A stretch of DNA of 64,000 bases from Ciona savignyi (Eukaryota > Chordata > Ascidiacea > Phlebobranchia > Cionidae): contig CH003041.1 in NCBI GenBank assembly GCA_000149265.1, positions 209,387 through 273,386 on the forward strand. Reading direction: 5' to 3'. A program made the translations under genes and the position numbers. This document shows, one piece after another, positions 1-13,800 of the stretch (within the stretch, counting starts at the first letter, position 1; every line of letters begins with the position of its first letter). The notes beneath the pieces were generated by a model, which was given only the letters and a program-made list of their open reading frames with translations, did not search any database and was not told where the DNA came from.

Positions 1-1821
1 ATTTGAGGCTTGGGTTATCGATGTTTGACCCATGGGGTCGAGTTTCTGCGAGTACGCATTAGAAGGGGCTACCGATTGCGTTACATGTCCGTGGTAGCTT
101 ATGCTACTGACAGTCCTTGCATTGGGGTCCTGCTGCTCGTGCCAAGGTCGATATGTTTGCATGTTTCGCTGGAAGTTCGGGTCACCAACGTTTGCATCGG
201 AGCTCGGCACATTTGAATGCGCGGCGGGCACGTTTGTGGTGATGGGCGACGTCGCGAGATGCGGCATGCTCACCATGGATGGGCTGGTGGCCTGTGCTTG
301 CGGCATGCTGGCCGGTGAAGTTCCCATCATGTTGGATATCGGGCTACGGAGACTGCTTCCTGCCGACCCAGCAAAGGGACTGTGTGACACTACCCCAGCC
401 GGGGAGCTTTGCATCATAGGACTTCGGGTGTTGCTCCCGCTGCCGGCAGACTGCCCCGACAAGTGCCGGGGTGCGGTGGCGGGGTAACAATCACCCGGGG
501 TGTGACTTGTCCGACGAGCCGCGTAATTCGGGCGCTGCTGCAAGTCGTGTGGACTCGTGAGGTTGGTTGATTGGTTAATGCCGGGTGCTTGTGGGGCTTG
601 AAAATTCCACTGGTTGTCGTTCGATGGAACCCTGGTAGCTGGGTGCCTCGGGGTCATCTTGTCCGGCATTTTTATTTGCCCCGATGGACCGTGGACGCCG
701 TATTGCTGTCCTGGCCCATACGGGTTGTAATGCTGCGAGGATCCAGAATATGGTGCTTGCGAATGTACTGCAGGTTGCCTCGTATTCATTTGCTGGTAGT
801 GCGGGTGAGGTTGCTGGGGAGGGTATGGATACCGCTGCGACATTGTAGGTTTACTGGGGTAATCCGAGGGGGGTCTTTGCACATTGGGTGCTGTGTATGG
901 GAATCTATTGTCCGTATTCGAAGTGTTGTTTTGATTTGAACAGAACATCTGTCCACTGTAGGATGGGTTGGGACTTGTACCCGCTTGGTACATTTGGCTG
1001 TTCATTCGATAGCCTCGATTCTGCTGCTGCTCATATGCTAACATTCTAGAAGGGTCAGGGTTTCTCTGAGCTGAATGATCAGGGTACTGCTCAATGTTAG
1101 CTTGGTACATTATGGAGTGATCAGTGGATTGGCTGGGTCTTTGAGGTGTGTTGTTGGTCGAATGTTGGGAATGAAACTGAGGGGAAACTTTCGGGTTGCT
1201 TAACGATGCCTGGCCTTCAGGGGTGCTCTCCTGTAGATTCTGTTCTGTGGCATAACTCTTTTGCGACACAATGTTTGCATTAAGGTAGCGTTCTTGGGGT
1301 GGGTTTGGGTGCTCTTTTATTGGACTGGATTGGCTTGGAAACGATGTTGGGGAGCTGAATTTTCCCAGGTTGTTCAAGAGCTGGTCAACCCCTGCTGACG
1401 GTTCGCCTGAACCGGGTCCCGGACCTGTCGGTAATTGTGGGGGGGGGTTGACAATTTGACAACTGACCGGGTATAGGGTCAGCTGGGTGGTTGGATGCAC
1501 GGTTCCAGCCGAAATTCGGGTCCTGTGACGCTCGGCGCTGGGGACTTTGTAACGATTGGGCGTTGGACGGGGTACCCTGGCTTTGAAGGGAATTCCCCAG
1601 AGCAGAGGACGAGGTGTCGCTTATCGAGTTGTTTGAAACTGGTTCCGGGATTGTACGTCCCGATTCGATGTTGCTCTCAATAGCTTGGAGCGCTTGGTTG
1701 ATGAAGTCAGATTCCTCGATTTGTACTGGGTGCTCTGTAGTGGAGGATTCACTGGATGGGATCGCGCTGGGTGGGTAAGGGGTACTGTGGGGCTCAGGAT
1801 AGTAAGGTTGCCGGGGTAAAT
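1..1821 (-). CDS. TET: CXXC/TET gene: long Ser/Pro/Gln-rich exon with a frame break, continues off the left edge
   Basis: The exon starts after acceptor ttttttccgcag. From 1821 it reads [18 protein letters not shown] and similar sequence until a stop at 1385-1387. A second minus-strand frame is free of stops from 1620 down to position 1, about 540 codons, and continues the same composition ([27 protein letters not shown], ending SITQASN). Moving from one frame to the other requires ignoring one base. The run of nine C (minus strand) at 1439-1447 is the obvious place: with eight C the frame continues as [17 protein letters not shown] sequencing or assembly error, a polymorphism or a real lesion are all possible. 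No known domain is visible, and the region resembles the disordered spacer between CXXC and catalytic domain in TET proteins. Confidence 0.7.
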
Positions 1822-4800
1822 CTGCGGAAAAAAGGTGTGATATGTTGGGCAAGAGGTGATGATGCAGTAATTTTTTTATGTGCAAGTTTATAATCTGCTA
1901 TAGGATTGTTGCCAAGTACTTTTTAATATAAGTTTCTGTATATGAATTGGCCAGTCAAACTATTATACTATAATTAAATATTAAGCTTTTTAAATAGTAC
2001 AGTAGGTTGTGCCAATTTGAGGTGTTTAACTTTTACCTGTATTAAGTTCTGATGATAAAGTAGGTTGGGACAGGTTGCAATTTTCGCCGGCTTCTTGGCT
2101 GGTTGGCGTTGAATGGTGGCTGACTGTTCTGTTCAGCTCGCCGAATTCAGAGAAATTTGGGTGTTGAGTTGGGTGTATTAAACCCTGGGAGTAAACATGG
2201 GGATAAGGGATAGTTTTGAGGATCGAAGTAAAACATCATAATTAATAATTATTGTAATCTGTGTTGTCTAGTTTTAAACATTTCGCAATATACTACATGT
2301 TTTGAAGTTGTGAAACAAAAAAGTTTTTGAATCTATTGGATATTGTTTGAATTTGTAGAAAAGTGTTTTCTGCACTTTATTGTGTTTGGTGACATTCTAT
2401 TTGAATAAGGTTCACAGTATAGCTGCATGATCACAATACTAACCCTAAAATTTGCTCTGTAAGTAGCAACCATAATTTTGTTGTAAGAAATATAATAAAA
2501 ACTCTTAAAAACCTAAACATAATGTAGATCTAAAAAATAACTTGTAATTTTCAACAGGTTATTTAAAGAAAATATTTTAAAGAGTGGGCATGCACATAAC
2601 ATGTGCATCAAATGTTCCGTCCTTTTATTAGGTCTTTTTATTGTTAAGCTTTAGAAGTTTTTTTGTTAATATTACCTGAGGTAGGTTGTTTGGTGGTGCT
2701 TCTTTTGTTTTACTTCGTTTAGGGACGTTTGAAACAAAATCATCAAGATCCTGAATAGTAATAAGAAAGAGTTGTAAATTCGTCGCATAGTTTAGTGCGC
2801 TGTGAATTGGAAACATACAGTACAATGTTAACGTGGTTGCGTGTTGTTGCCCAGACAGTTCACTATAGTCTGAAGGTCGAGCGAGGCTGAAAAGATTTCC
2901 CGCCCGTGTATGATTTCCACAGCACGTTGCGTCGTCGCGCACGTCACAACACCGATATAAGGAAACCAAGGGAACCAGAAATTTGCCAGTCGTCCAACCG
3001 TTAATTATTAACAGCGAGTAGTGATTGGTGTTTTACGACGACATCTGCTCAAAATACCGCTTTTACTAGAAATGTAGATTAGTAATTGATAACCGCGGCG
3101 TGTATGCGAGAAGAAATACGGAAGGCCGCGTATTTGATTTAAAAACAAGACCGCTACAGTTTGGCAGCGAGGAACGGTACACAAAGCGCTGAATTGACGA
3201 GTTTAAACCAGAACCAGGCAAGTTTAAACTTGCCTAACGTCGTATATTTGAACATGTGTGTGAAACAAGTTTTACATTTTCTCAACCGAAGCAAATTTGT
3301 GTTTTAAACATGGTGCTGAATACTTTGCATTAAAACGACACGGGATATGGTAATATTCAAATTGTTGTAAAACACAAGCTGGGGTATATGTATCTGAAAC
3401 GTAAAAAATGACCTGCACTTCCCCGGTTACCGCGGGTTCTATGCGAGTAACAGCTGCCCCGAGACACATTAATCGATGACATCGGTCACGTGAGCAGACT
3501 CTATGACGTAATAAAGGAAGAGAGTAGCAGAGCTCGAATGGGCGTTGTTGTTCAGGCAATGGCTGCAGTTCGGTTTTGTGTGGAAATGTAGGCTTGTTTG
3601 ACAAACATATGTTAATGAAGTGACTTTATTTTAACACGTTAATTAAATGTACTTGTGGTTTAAAATTTTAATGGGCATTGCTTAATGTAAGATTAAATGT
3701 TTTAAAAGTAATACAATTTGTGTTTGTTTTATATTAAAATCTTTCTATTACAAATGTAATAAAAGTATATAATGTGTCATTACATAAATTAGATTGAGTT
3801 GATTAGCAGTATGTTTTGAAGTCTTTGAATATTAAAACAAGAAATTTAAAAATAAATTTACAATTTTCCTTTTTCAAAAATACTACCATATTAAAAACAA
3901 ATCAAGATTAATAAAAAGTAATATTAAATTTTTATGTTTTGATTTAAATAGCCGCTGTACAATTAAACTTTACATTTGACAAGAGAAACCATCATACGCC
4001 TATCTCAATTGCCGCGCTTAAACATTTTTATTTGGTCCTTAAACAACCATTTGTGTTTCTAGGTAATAACCTTTGGATGTTTTTCTATTAAGTGTCTTTT
4101 TTTTTGTTTTTTGTTTGTCGTCGACTAATGATGCGACTAACAATAAGTATCATACGCAATGTAGTTTTAACAAGCTCTAATTACACACTTTACTAGCCAT
4201 AAAGAGAACCGCTATTAAGTGGTAATTATCATTCAACTTTTCACTGCGGCAATTTTAGTCAATCGATAAAGATACATCGATTCGTGTACTACGATAGGCT
4301 GTGTTATCGTAGTAGCCGACTTGCTAACAGCCCCACTCTTGCTTATTCTCTTTTTCTCTCTCTCTCGATTGCATTTTTACACTGCAGTTAGTGGACTCGG
4401 AACACCGGGTAACACAGATGTAAACAGAGTCACGTGAGCATGTCTGATTGCACATGGACATCGGATGATTACAAGACCAAAAACGGAACGCAATCGGTTG
4501 TGAACATTTTTAACTTTTTAAGTATCGGTGATCTACCACTTACTCGTTAAGATTATTGATGTATGGTTAATCTTAGCTCGTTATAATTTGACACACAATT
4601 AAAACTAGAAACCAACATTTGTCCACTAAACTTTAAAAATTAACGAGAGTGAAAAGAACATGCTACATAATCTCTCGGGTCTAATTACATGATATACTAC
4701 ATCTAGGTTGAGCACTGTTAAATACAGGATGAGATTACCAACAATCTTAAGTCCCGTATGCCAATTAAATGTTTGGCCTTGACAACGAAATTACGTGAAC

Positions 4801-7800
4801 AAAAGTGGTGTGCCGGTAAAACAACAACCAAGAGTATGTGCCATGCAGATCGACAGACATGATTGCAAAGATGTTAAATTGTCTGGAAAATTACACGTTA
4901 TTTCGCAGATTCTTAAAAACCTATGCTATATAATTACATAAAGGTGTATTCAACTAATCTTTCTGAAAAACACTAAAGAGTGAGTGGGTCGTTTCCTTTA
5001 GACTATATAATGCAGAGCTTTTCTCTTTCTTGAAGCGTATAAACAATGTCACATGACCTAGCGCATGCTAGAGTAAAACCCGACTGGTTCTTAACGGGCT
5101 AGAATAAATACATATCAATGAAAAATGCCAACGAGACTCAAAATGTATAATTTTATGCTGCATTGTCAAACATAATCATACAAATAAACATGGATTGCAC
5201 TGTAGGTTTTGCTACTACATGTTTAGAGACACCTGTGCGTAACTTAATTAGTTAAATAGCATTTTGTTACGCAACAAAGCATGACAACGAGAAAAATTAT
5301 GTAACTAAAAAAATTAATAATAATTTTTAATAAATACAGGTGCATACATACCTTGCCCAATAGCAAGTAAAATTCCAAAACTTAGAGGCAAATTGAGAGA
5401 GCAATTTGAGACGGTGGACATAAAATGCTGGATTCAAACAAAGGCTTGTTGGAACAACCACTGAGTTGGAAAAGCTTGCATAAAAAAGAACTAAAACTAC
5501 ATTTATATATATATACAAATCTAGAATAAGAGTAGCTTTAGGAGTAAGAAATATACAACTTTCTCGACCTGAATTGCAAAAGTAGTGATTTACTATAGGC
5601 CTTGAATTCCTTGCCACAAATATGCAAGGTAAGTAACTAAGTATTAAAAACGTTAGCTGACAACACACAACAGCCAGCCATATTGGTGTGACAGTAACTG
5701 CCTCCGTTACACTGTACTGTTTATGCATCTTTTACTGTGCAGGATATCCTACAAACACCGCACACACACACGCCCGCCTATTGCAAACGGATTTCGGGCT
5801 TGTTTAAACAGGCACGCAGTGGTGTGTGTGGTCTGTCACTGCAAGCTGCCAGTTCTGCGTATTATGCGTATTGGTAATCGATCGACTCTCAACGGGTGCA
5901 CTGGACTACGCTAAACCACGCTACACTCCATCGTTACCATATGGACAACCACGCTTTTGCTTTGCTATTCGAAAACATTAATACTCTTTTTGACTTCTGC
6001 TGGACTAGTCGTTTAATGTAATAACCTTCTGTTTTTGACATTACAGCGACAACGAACGACTGACTAAGTAAGCTGAGCGCTAGGACAATATGCCCGGAGC
6101 TATTACAAAGCGGAAAAGATATAGCCAGCCTTTGAATACGACTACGCCGCAGAGTAAATCCAACCATACCGACAGAGAGCCATACGTAGAAGAAGGTCCG
6201 AACCGCGAGAGAAAGTAAGATAGAAAGCACTGGCTTCGCGGTTTCGCTACGCACGTACACTGCTAGGCGAACAAAGCTACTCTATTATTTGAATAAGAGC
6301 TCTGAGAGGGGCTATTCTGATGAGCGACCACACAATGCAAAATCGATTCGTTGGCCACGAATATTTGGGCACATTTGCAGAGAAAAGGCGACGCGGTAAG
6401 TGGGTTAGAACGAGTGGTTTGGAACCCAGGGATAGTGCGACATTTCGCCGCGATTGTGGTTATGCAAACAAACTCCTAAGCGATTTTTTAAAACCGCTTT
6501 AAAAACTGAAAACTATGAATTGTGTTGAATGATATGAAATAATCATTGCTTATCAAGTACACATCGTCTAAAACACCATTAAGTAAATGATATCGATTAC
6601 CGCATATTAGTTATGTAATTATTGCCTCCGGTGGTTAAGAAAATGTTTCATGGCGTATTAGCCCCCTCTCTCGACGAAAGCAACGTATTGTGCTTTCCAC
6701 GAGATGTCGCAATGGAGCTTAAAAGCAGGCGCTGCGAATACTGTGGATTAAACCTTCACATCTGCGATAAACACAATTATGACTGCGATGCTTAAATAAA
6801 CAAAAAAATGATCATTTTCAAAACTACAGAATTTAAACACAATTTTTTTTATCTATGTACATTTGGAAAACAACGCTAATACGGAAACCAACAATTTAAA
6901 CTGAAATTACCGTGTCGCCTACATGTCTACGCAAGATTTATTTAAATGTTTACTAATGGCGCCAGGAACGGGTATGCGAAGTCTTTAACAAAAACGTCAA
7001 AACAATGATGGTCATATTGAGACGCATTGAATCATGCATTACTTGCCTTATAATGGGGGGGGGGGCTGTTCTGCACAAATCGACCTTGAAAAGGTGGCTA
7101 GCCGTCCGAGAAGTCGATTTGTTTAAAAAACGATTGTTTAATAATAATACTGCATTGATGGAAGATGACCCGACTAAAAATAGATGACCTGTGGTCAATT
7201 TCGAAAGGAAAATGCTTCGAAATATTTATTTTTTTAATTATGGCGAAATTAAAAACTTGTATTGTAGAATTGTCGTGTTTTTTTACGATTTAAAAAACAA
7301 AATTAGTAAAGCTGTGCTAATTTGATTTATTTTAATTTATTTAATAGTATTCGTATTATTAATACAAGTTCGGAAAACGTGTTCAATTTCATTTTTGTAA
7401 TGATATCACAAATTATATTAATCGATGTACACGAGTTCATTTTAGGGCGCTTAAAAATTCGATACGAAATTATTGATTCAGGAATAATCTAACAATCCAA
7501 ATTGATTGGGATAAGGCCTCCTTACATGAACGTCTACATCAAGATGAGAGATAATCAAATCGGCTGTGACAGACCTCAATTCGAATCGTTGATGCCGTTT
7601 GCACTTAAATTCGATAATTTTTGCGTTTATTCCAATATCCCCAAAAACAGACCTACCCTAGGTTAAGGCATACATGACTTTTTATTACATGAACTGACGC
7701 GTCCATGGTCGCCATTGCAAAATCGCGACCTTTGGAATAAAATGGCGTTGGTTAGATCACAACGCTCTGAATACAATGTCTTCGAATAAAATACAGTTTG

Positions 7801-10800
7801 GCGACAAATAAAGCCAGCAGTGTTTTGGTGTTTAGGGATTAGCATTTTACTTGAATAATACTGAGAATCAACGAGTTATGATTGAAATATATCGCCCTTG
7901 TACACAAACAGTTAAAGTAATAAGCTAGGAAGTGTTCGGTTTTAGGGAAATTATTTAATTTCATGGGTATTTTACTTTCAATCCAAATGCTTTTTAATTC
8001 GAAAATTTCTTAAAATTAAATTATCGTACTTACATAAATATTATCTTGTACAAACTGATAATTCTTAGCGTACAGATCGATACTCAATTCTCTGTTTGTG
8101 TAACACAGTGAAATTTCAATTATATATGTAGATTTCTTCAAAAAGTATCATTTTGTGGTTGGTAGCACCCATATTTATACAGAGAGATGCACACTGCCAA
8201 CTACCAATGCGCGCTAATATATCTCAATTAGTAAGAGTAACTTTACAGGGTAGCGCAATCGAACTTCTCACCTTTCGTTTCTCTGGCTTGGAAGGAGCGG
8301 GTTCCGAAGGTGGTAGGTAAGGAGACGATCCGGGCTAAAAAAGGCACATTTATTATGTAATTGTAAATCGAATTTCAAGCTTAGCAAAGTACGGTTTAAT
8401 TAAACAGACAAAATCCAATTATACAGTCCTTTACAGCGAGCGGGTCGAGTTTTTTTTTTGGCGGTGGAAAAAATAAATATACCAACAACTGACAGATGCC
8501 AATTAGATTCTCTTTATCTTGGGTGAGTGGAAAGGGAAAACAACTTTGACCTAGCAAAACAAAGCTGACCCCAAACTAATGTAACGAACGTAATGGGCTT
8601 TGTAAACAAGAATGCACTGTTAACCAAAAGCAGCGAAAAAGCAAAAATTGCAGCAACTTCGCGCTAACGGTATATTTAGAATATTACGTGGCGATTTCAG
8701 AACAAAAAGAGATACCCAAAACACAGTGAGTAATGGAGACAGAATGCAACATTTAAGAGAATTTTTCTCCATGTTTACTCAAAACAGCCAAAGTGATTCG
8801 ACGGTTATGTTGGGTCGTCTTGGTAAATACTCTTTTGCTTTAATAAGCAAGATAAGAAAATGGAGGCAAATACTTAGTTAACCCGAATACGTTTAACAAT
8901 AATTGACATAGAAACTAAACTTTAGCACTGTATCCTTAATTTGCAAATTACAAACCCCAGATATGTGCTTTTCTCACACGCTTCATTTGTGTTGTAGTTT
9001 TATCTCACATAAAAGTTTAATTAAAACCCGGAATTCCCGTGTGGATTTTGTGTGAATAATCCTATTGTGTGTACTGTGTCAATCATGACTTGGTTATAAT
9101 GAAAAGTCACACAGTCAACATTTACACGACAATGTCGATGTTTCTCTCCGTGAGCGATAACAAAGGTGATTTGGCTTTGTAAAATTAATTAAAATCATTA
9201 CATAAGATTTGCGTGACATTGATAGGTAATTGACCCGCTATCACCAATTACTAGTGAAGACTTTAATAAGGCTTTATTTATATATTTAGTCTTGTTTATA
9301 GTTGACTAAAATTGCCCAGAGCAATGAATTCCCGTCGCCACACAACGAAAACGGATCAACATTGAAAAATTTAAATCTAAACAGCAAAATGTGTGAAATG
9401 AACTAAAACGCAATTAGTAATAGATTTATAAGAAAAGTGTCATAGTACATGTCGTCAAGATGTAAAAATATAGTTGGAATTTAAAGGCGGTAAGGAAATC
9501 AACTAAATACGGAAGCAACATTTATTAATTTCACATAATAATTAACATGATAAATATAAGTAGTCAATATGTAAAAAACATATTTGGAATTTTAAATGGG
9601 TTGGCCGTATTTACTATATTTAATGGAATTTTGTTTTTTTATTGACTAATAAATTAGGCTTATGACCGAAAAGAAGGACGTAATTTCGATGGTATTTATA
9701 AAATGGTATTTTATTGCTGGCGACAGGAATAGGCCCATGAATAAAACATATGGTAGAGCATGATAAATCAATTACTGTAATTAAACATACCACAAGGGGG
9801 ATAAGCATATTTTTACGGTGAAGGTCGCCAAGCACGGTTTGCCAATATTATTCTATACATCGCCTTTGGGCAACAACTAATGGCTAACATATTTGGATAT
9901 CAGCACCTGACTAACCAATTTAATATTGATGCAAGTGCATGATGTCATATGTTTTCTGTTGTGACATTAGGGCATAAAAGGACACGATTTTGGGCGCGAT
10001 AAACCTCTATTTCGCGCTTTTATTTGGTGCAGGTCTTAAATTAGAGTAGATTAACGCACCAGCTCGCTTGTGTTGTAAACATGCCAAGAAAGCCTTTATG
10101 GGCGTTTGTTAAACGCAGTGAAGGACAACTAACAGGGGAATATGGCATTCCTTGATTATTTTTCTGCATATGCATAATTAGGGCAATGAACATTGATTCT
10201 ATGGATACCACTGGGAATTATTAAGGGCACATGGCCTTCCTTAATTTCTTTGATGCTAATATTTATAAAATATATGCATCTATAAAACATTTATAACTGA
10301 CCAAGTGTAGGAAAAGATAATACCATTGAAAGCACAATTATAATTTTAAACATTAAAAAAAAAATTAACATTTCTGATGATTAATTAATTTTACATTAAA
10401 ATAATCTTTGTGGTATAGGCCTGTACCTCTACCAATAAAGAAATGGTTATGAAAGATAAACAAATAATCGATTGAATCATAATACCATAAAAAAAATAAT
10501 TTTTTAAGCAAAGAACATTTCAATGATATGTGAAGAAATAAATAAATTATGAAGAAAAAATTTAATAATTAGCAACAACCAACTGAGCACTCTAGAATGG
10601 CTTGATATTTACAGAAAATAAATTTTCAGTTTGACACGCTTTTCAATTAAATAAGAGTGTGTAAGAGATAGTGTGTTTACGAAAGTGCTAAGCTATTCTC
10701 TTTCATTCTCTTTATCCTCCCATTCTCTTAAAATAGCATCAACTAGGTTTATACATGTTTGAATAGCAGATTCCTTCATGCTTTATCATTTACAGTTAGT

Positions 10801-13800
10801 ATTGTTATTAAAGTGAAGGGTGGAGGGGAAATGATAGCTTACCTAAATGGATAGGTATTGAACGTTTGGTATTTTAGATAATGGCACAACGCCTTTCAAT
10901 GCCAACTCTATTTCATTTAAAAAGCAATAATTTAGAACCATTCATATGTACACATTAATATTAATCTTAAGGTGTGTTATGAATATACTATTAGCCTGGC
11001 AATGAAATAGAAGTCATAGACTCTTTGGGATTCCCGTACAGTAACATTTTCGAAAAAAAAACTGTTAAAAGGTTAATTTAAACTAAATAAAAATTCCAGA
11101 TTTAAATACATACTAATTATAATAACTGGTTTTCCAATGATCAAAACTGTTTAATATATTGTAACATTAACATGTTCATTTGTGTCAATAATTATCTCAA
11201 GAGATTTAATCTAATTGATTTCAATGAGAAATCGGTTATTAATTACAACACACTAATTTGGTTGCGCAATTAAAATCAGGGAGTGTCACGGTGTATAGGA
11301 AGATGGGAGAGAGTTGTAAAACGATACACTGTTTCCACTCGAAAACAGTGGCGTTACGCAACCCCTGGGACAGTGTTCAGCTTGTGTATCATGATCACAT
11401 TGTAGAGGAAACAAAAGCAACACAGAATAAGTGGCCGTGAGAAAGCCTTACTCACTATGAAGTAGTGGGGATCTAACAGGGTCAACTAGACCACTTCTAC
11501 TCAATGGGGCACTTGAGCAGATGCGCAATCAATTTTGTCAAGTCTTAATGTTGCCTATTGAGCGTGCCCGCATAAACAAAACCGTGTGACAAAATTAATG
11601 GGGCGCGAAAAAGTGTACACAATTTCAAGTAGCAGTGTTTTTAACACTTTGTGGCATGTACATGTTGTGAACATGGATAAACGGAACTAAGATAAATTGT
11701 CATGTGAAATTACGAGGCTATGTTATTTATTTGCAGAACAGAACAAACAACTATGAAAATGGGGAGCTGTGGATAATTGTTACGCAACCACATATTGTAT
11801 TATAACAAATTGTATTTTAAAATTGTTTTGTCAGAAATAGGGTCGGTACCCTAGGATATTCGAAATTTTAATAATTTAAAACAAATTTAGGTAAATACAT
11901 ATACTATAATTTTTCATAAATTCAATTGTATAGTGATGACTAGTCATTATTAATTAACAGATCATTTAATATACTAGTGTAAATTTGTATGCTTGTAAAT
12001 TGGTTCACTCAAATGCACATTGGTTTAGCACATTGTATTAAACACACAATGAAACAACATCTTCTAAATATGAATTGTGAATTTAATTGCGGTACCTCGT
12101 ATATATACCAGATGTTTCACATGAGGAAATTTATCGATAAATTAAACATGTCGATTTACATAAGCAATTATTCATTGTTTAATGGTTTAACAGACATAGT
12201 CAGCAAATACATATGTGGGCTATAATATACAAATTAGACTAAAACATATTTATAATTAAATCTTTAATACCGGATTACCTTTATTGATAAAAAGATAATG
12301 GAGAATTTAGGTTTATTACAACTAAGTCACAAAGTTAAATCTTGTCATTCTGAACAATGAATCATATACCAACATATATATTCAATAGAACAGATGGATA
12401 ATAAAAGAGAAAAATGCTTCCGTCTGGACAATAACAACAAAGCAAACAAGAGGCATAGAAATAGAAAACACCGATAAGCTTTTCCCAAAGCTTTTTGACA
12501 AGGAATTAAGTTTGAAAATGAGCACCACACTCAATTGGTTATTAAAGAGAGGAGAGGGCCTAGATAAAGCAATAATAATAACAAAAAAGCTTGTTTTGTG
12601 TTGTTTAAATAGGCCAAGTACCACTCTTTAATAACAGAGGGTCGAGAGAGCTAGCAATTTAGGGCCAAACAATAAAATGACAAAATGGAACAATCATCAA
12701 AAGATAATGTTCAGGATATTTATTTTTGAAGCAAATTAAATATCGCTCATATATATGTTAATAGCTCGAGGCACAAAAGTGGATATTACATAATTACCAC
12801 ATGAGACCGCAATTATTGATAATTTTATATCATACTGGAGGATATGTCAAACACAGAACATGAAAGAACCACAAAGTAGTTACCAAAGTAACAAATTTGT
12901 ACTTTAATCACATCAAACGAATAGATGCCAAAATTAATGCAGAGACCCCCAAAAGGCAAAAAGATGTACCACACTGAAATATTAACATGGATGATCAATT
13001 ACAAGATACAAAAAAAAAACAATTAGTCTGCTGTATATTAAAAGTATGTACAGTATGTACACTTTTTTTTAGATACAGTAGTATATTTGCTCCATTTGTA
13101 TATTTGCAAAATACATGCTTGTAAAGGCAAATCTTTGTGACACTATTACCACAAATATTGTTGGAAACAACTGAACAATTAATTTGCAGCTGTATTTCCA
13201 CGAATTGGCCTGAATCACCTGGCGCTAATGTTCCGAGATCATCTAGCCAGATTACCGGAATAGAGTAGATAGTTCTTAAGATTTACCTTTTTCTTTAAAA
13301 CTTCACATTTCCGATGGATACAGATCTGTTTTCCCTTCGCTCGGTTAATGCAGTTCATACATGAACCGCAATTCTCTTTACGCTGGCAAGGCCCGCAGTG
13401 GCCGCATGCTTTTCTTTTCTTGCGTGAACTCTGTTTTAAAGAGATGGGTTCAAATTAATAGGCTGACAGTAAATATGTATAATTTTTATCTTAGGCTGGA
13501 TAATCAAGTTCAATGTTTGAGAATGTAGAGGACTTTTTCATGCACCTTTTACTCAATGCACAATGGAATGAAAAAAATATTTAATACAACAAAGCAATTC
13601 TTGGAGACTATGTTTAATAGTGTGATAGTGTTTGGAAGTAGTTTTTAAATTTATTGTATCTTTAAAGTCTTTTTGAAAAAAATTTAGAGTGTACAATAGA
13701 CATATAGTAATTCTTACATTTAAATCTCCCCTTACATCCAGATCAGAACCATTCGCCAGACTTGTTAATGGAGAAGCTCCTGTTTTCCGATCTGGTAAAA

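Noticed and set aside
2628..2969. Longer minus-strand ORF covering the exon at 2676-2750
   Set aside because: It reads through both splice sites. The exon boundaries give consistent phases with both neighbours, so the extra ORF is treated as intron.
3272..3604. 110-codon minus-strand ORF in a CXXC/TET intron
   Set aside because: No domain, no matching splice sites and no phase fit with flanking exons.
5327..5728. 133-codon minus-strand ORF with hydrophobic stretches and a good-looking donor at its end
   Set aside because: The donor phase does not fit the next CXXC/TET exon, and the sequence resembles no membrane-protein family. Probably chance in AT-rich DNA.
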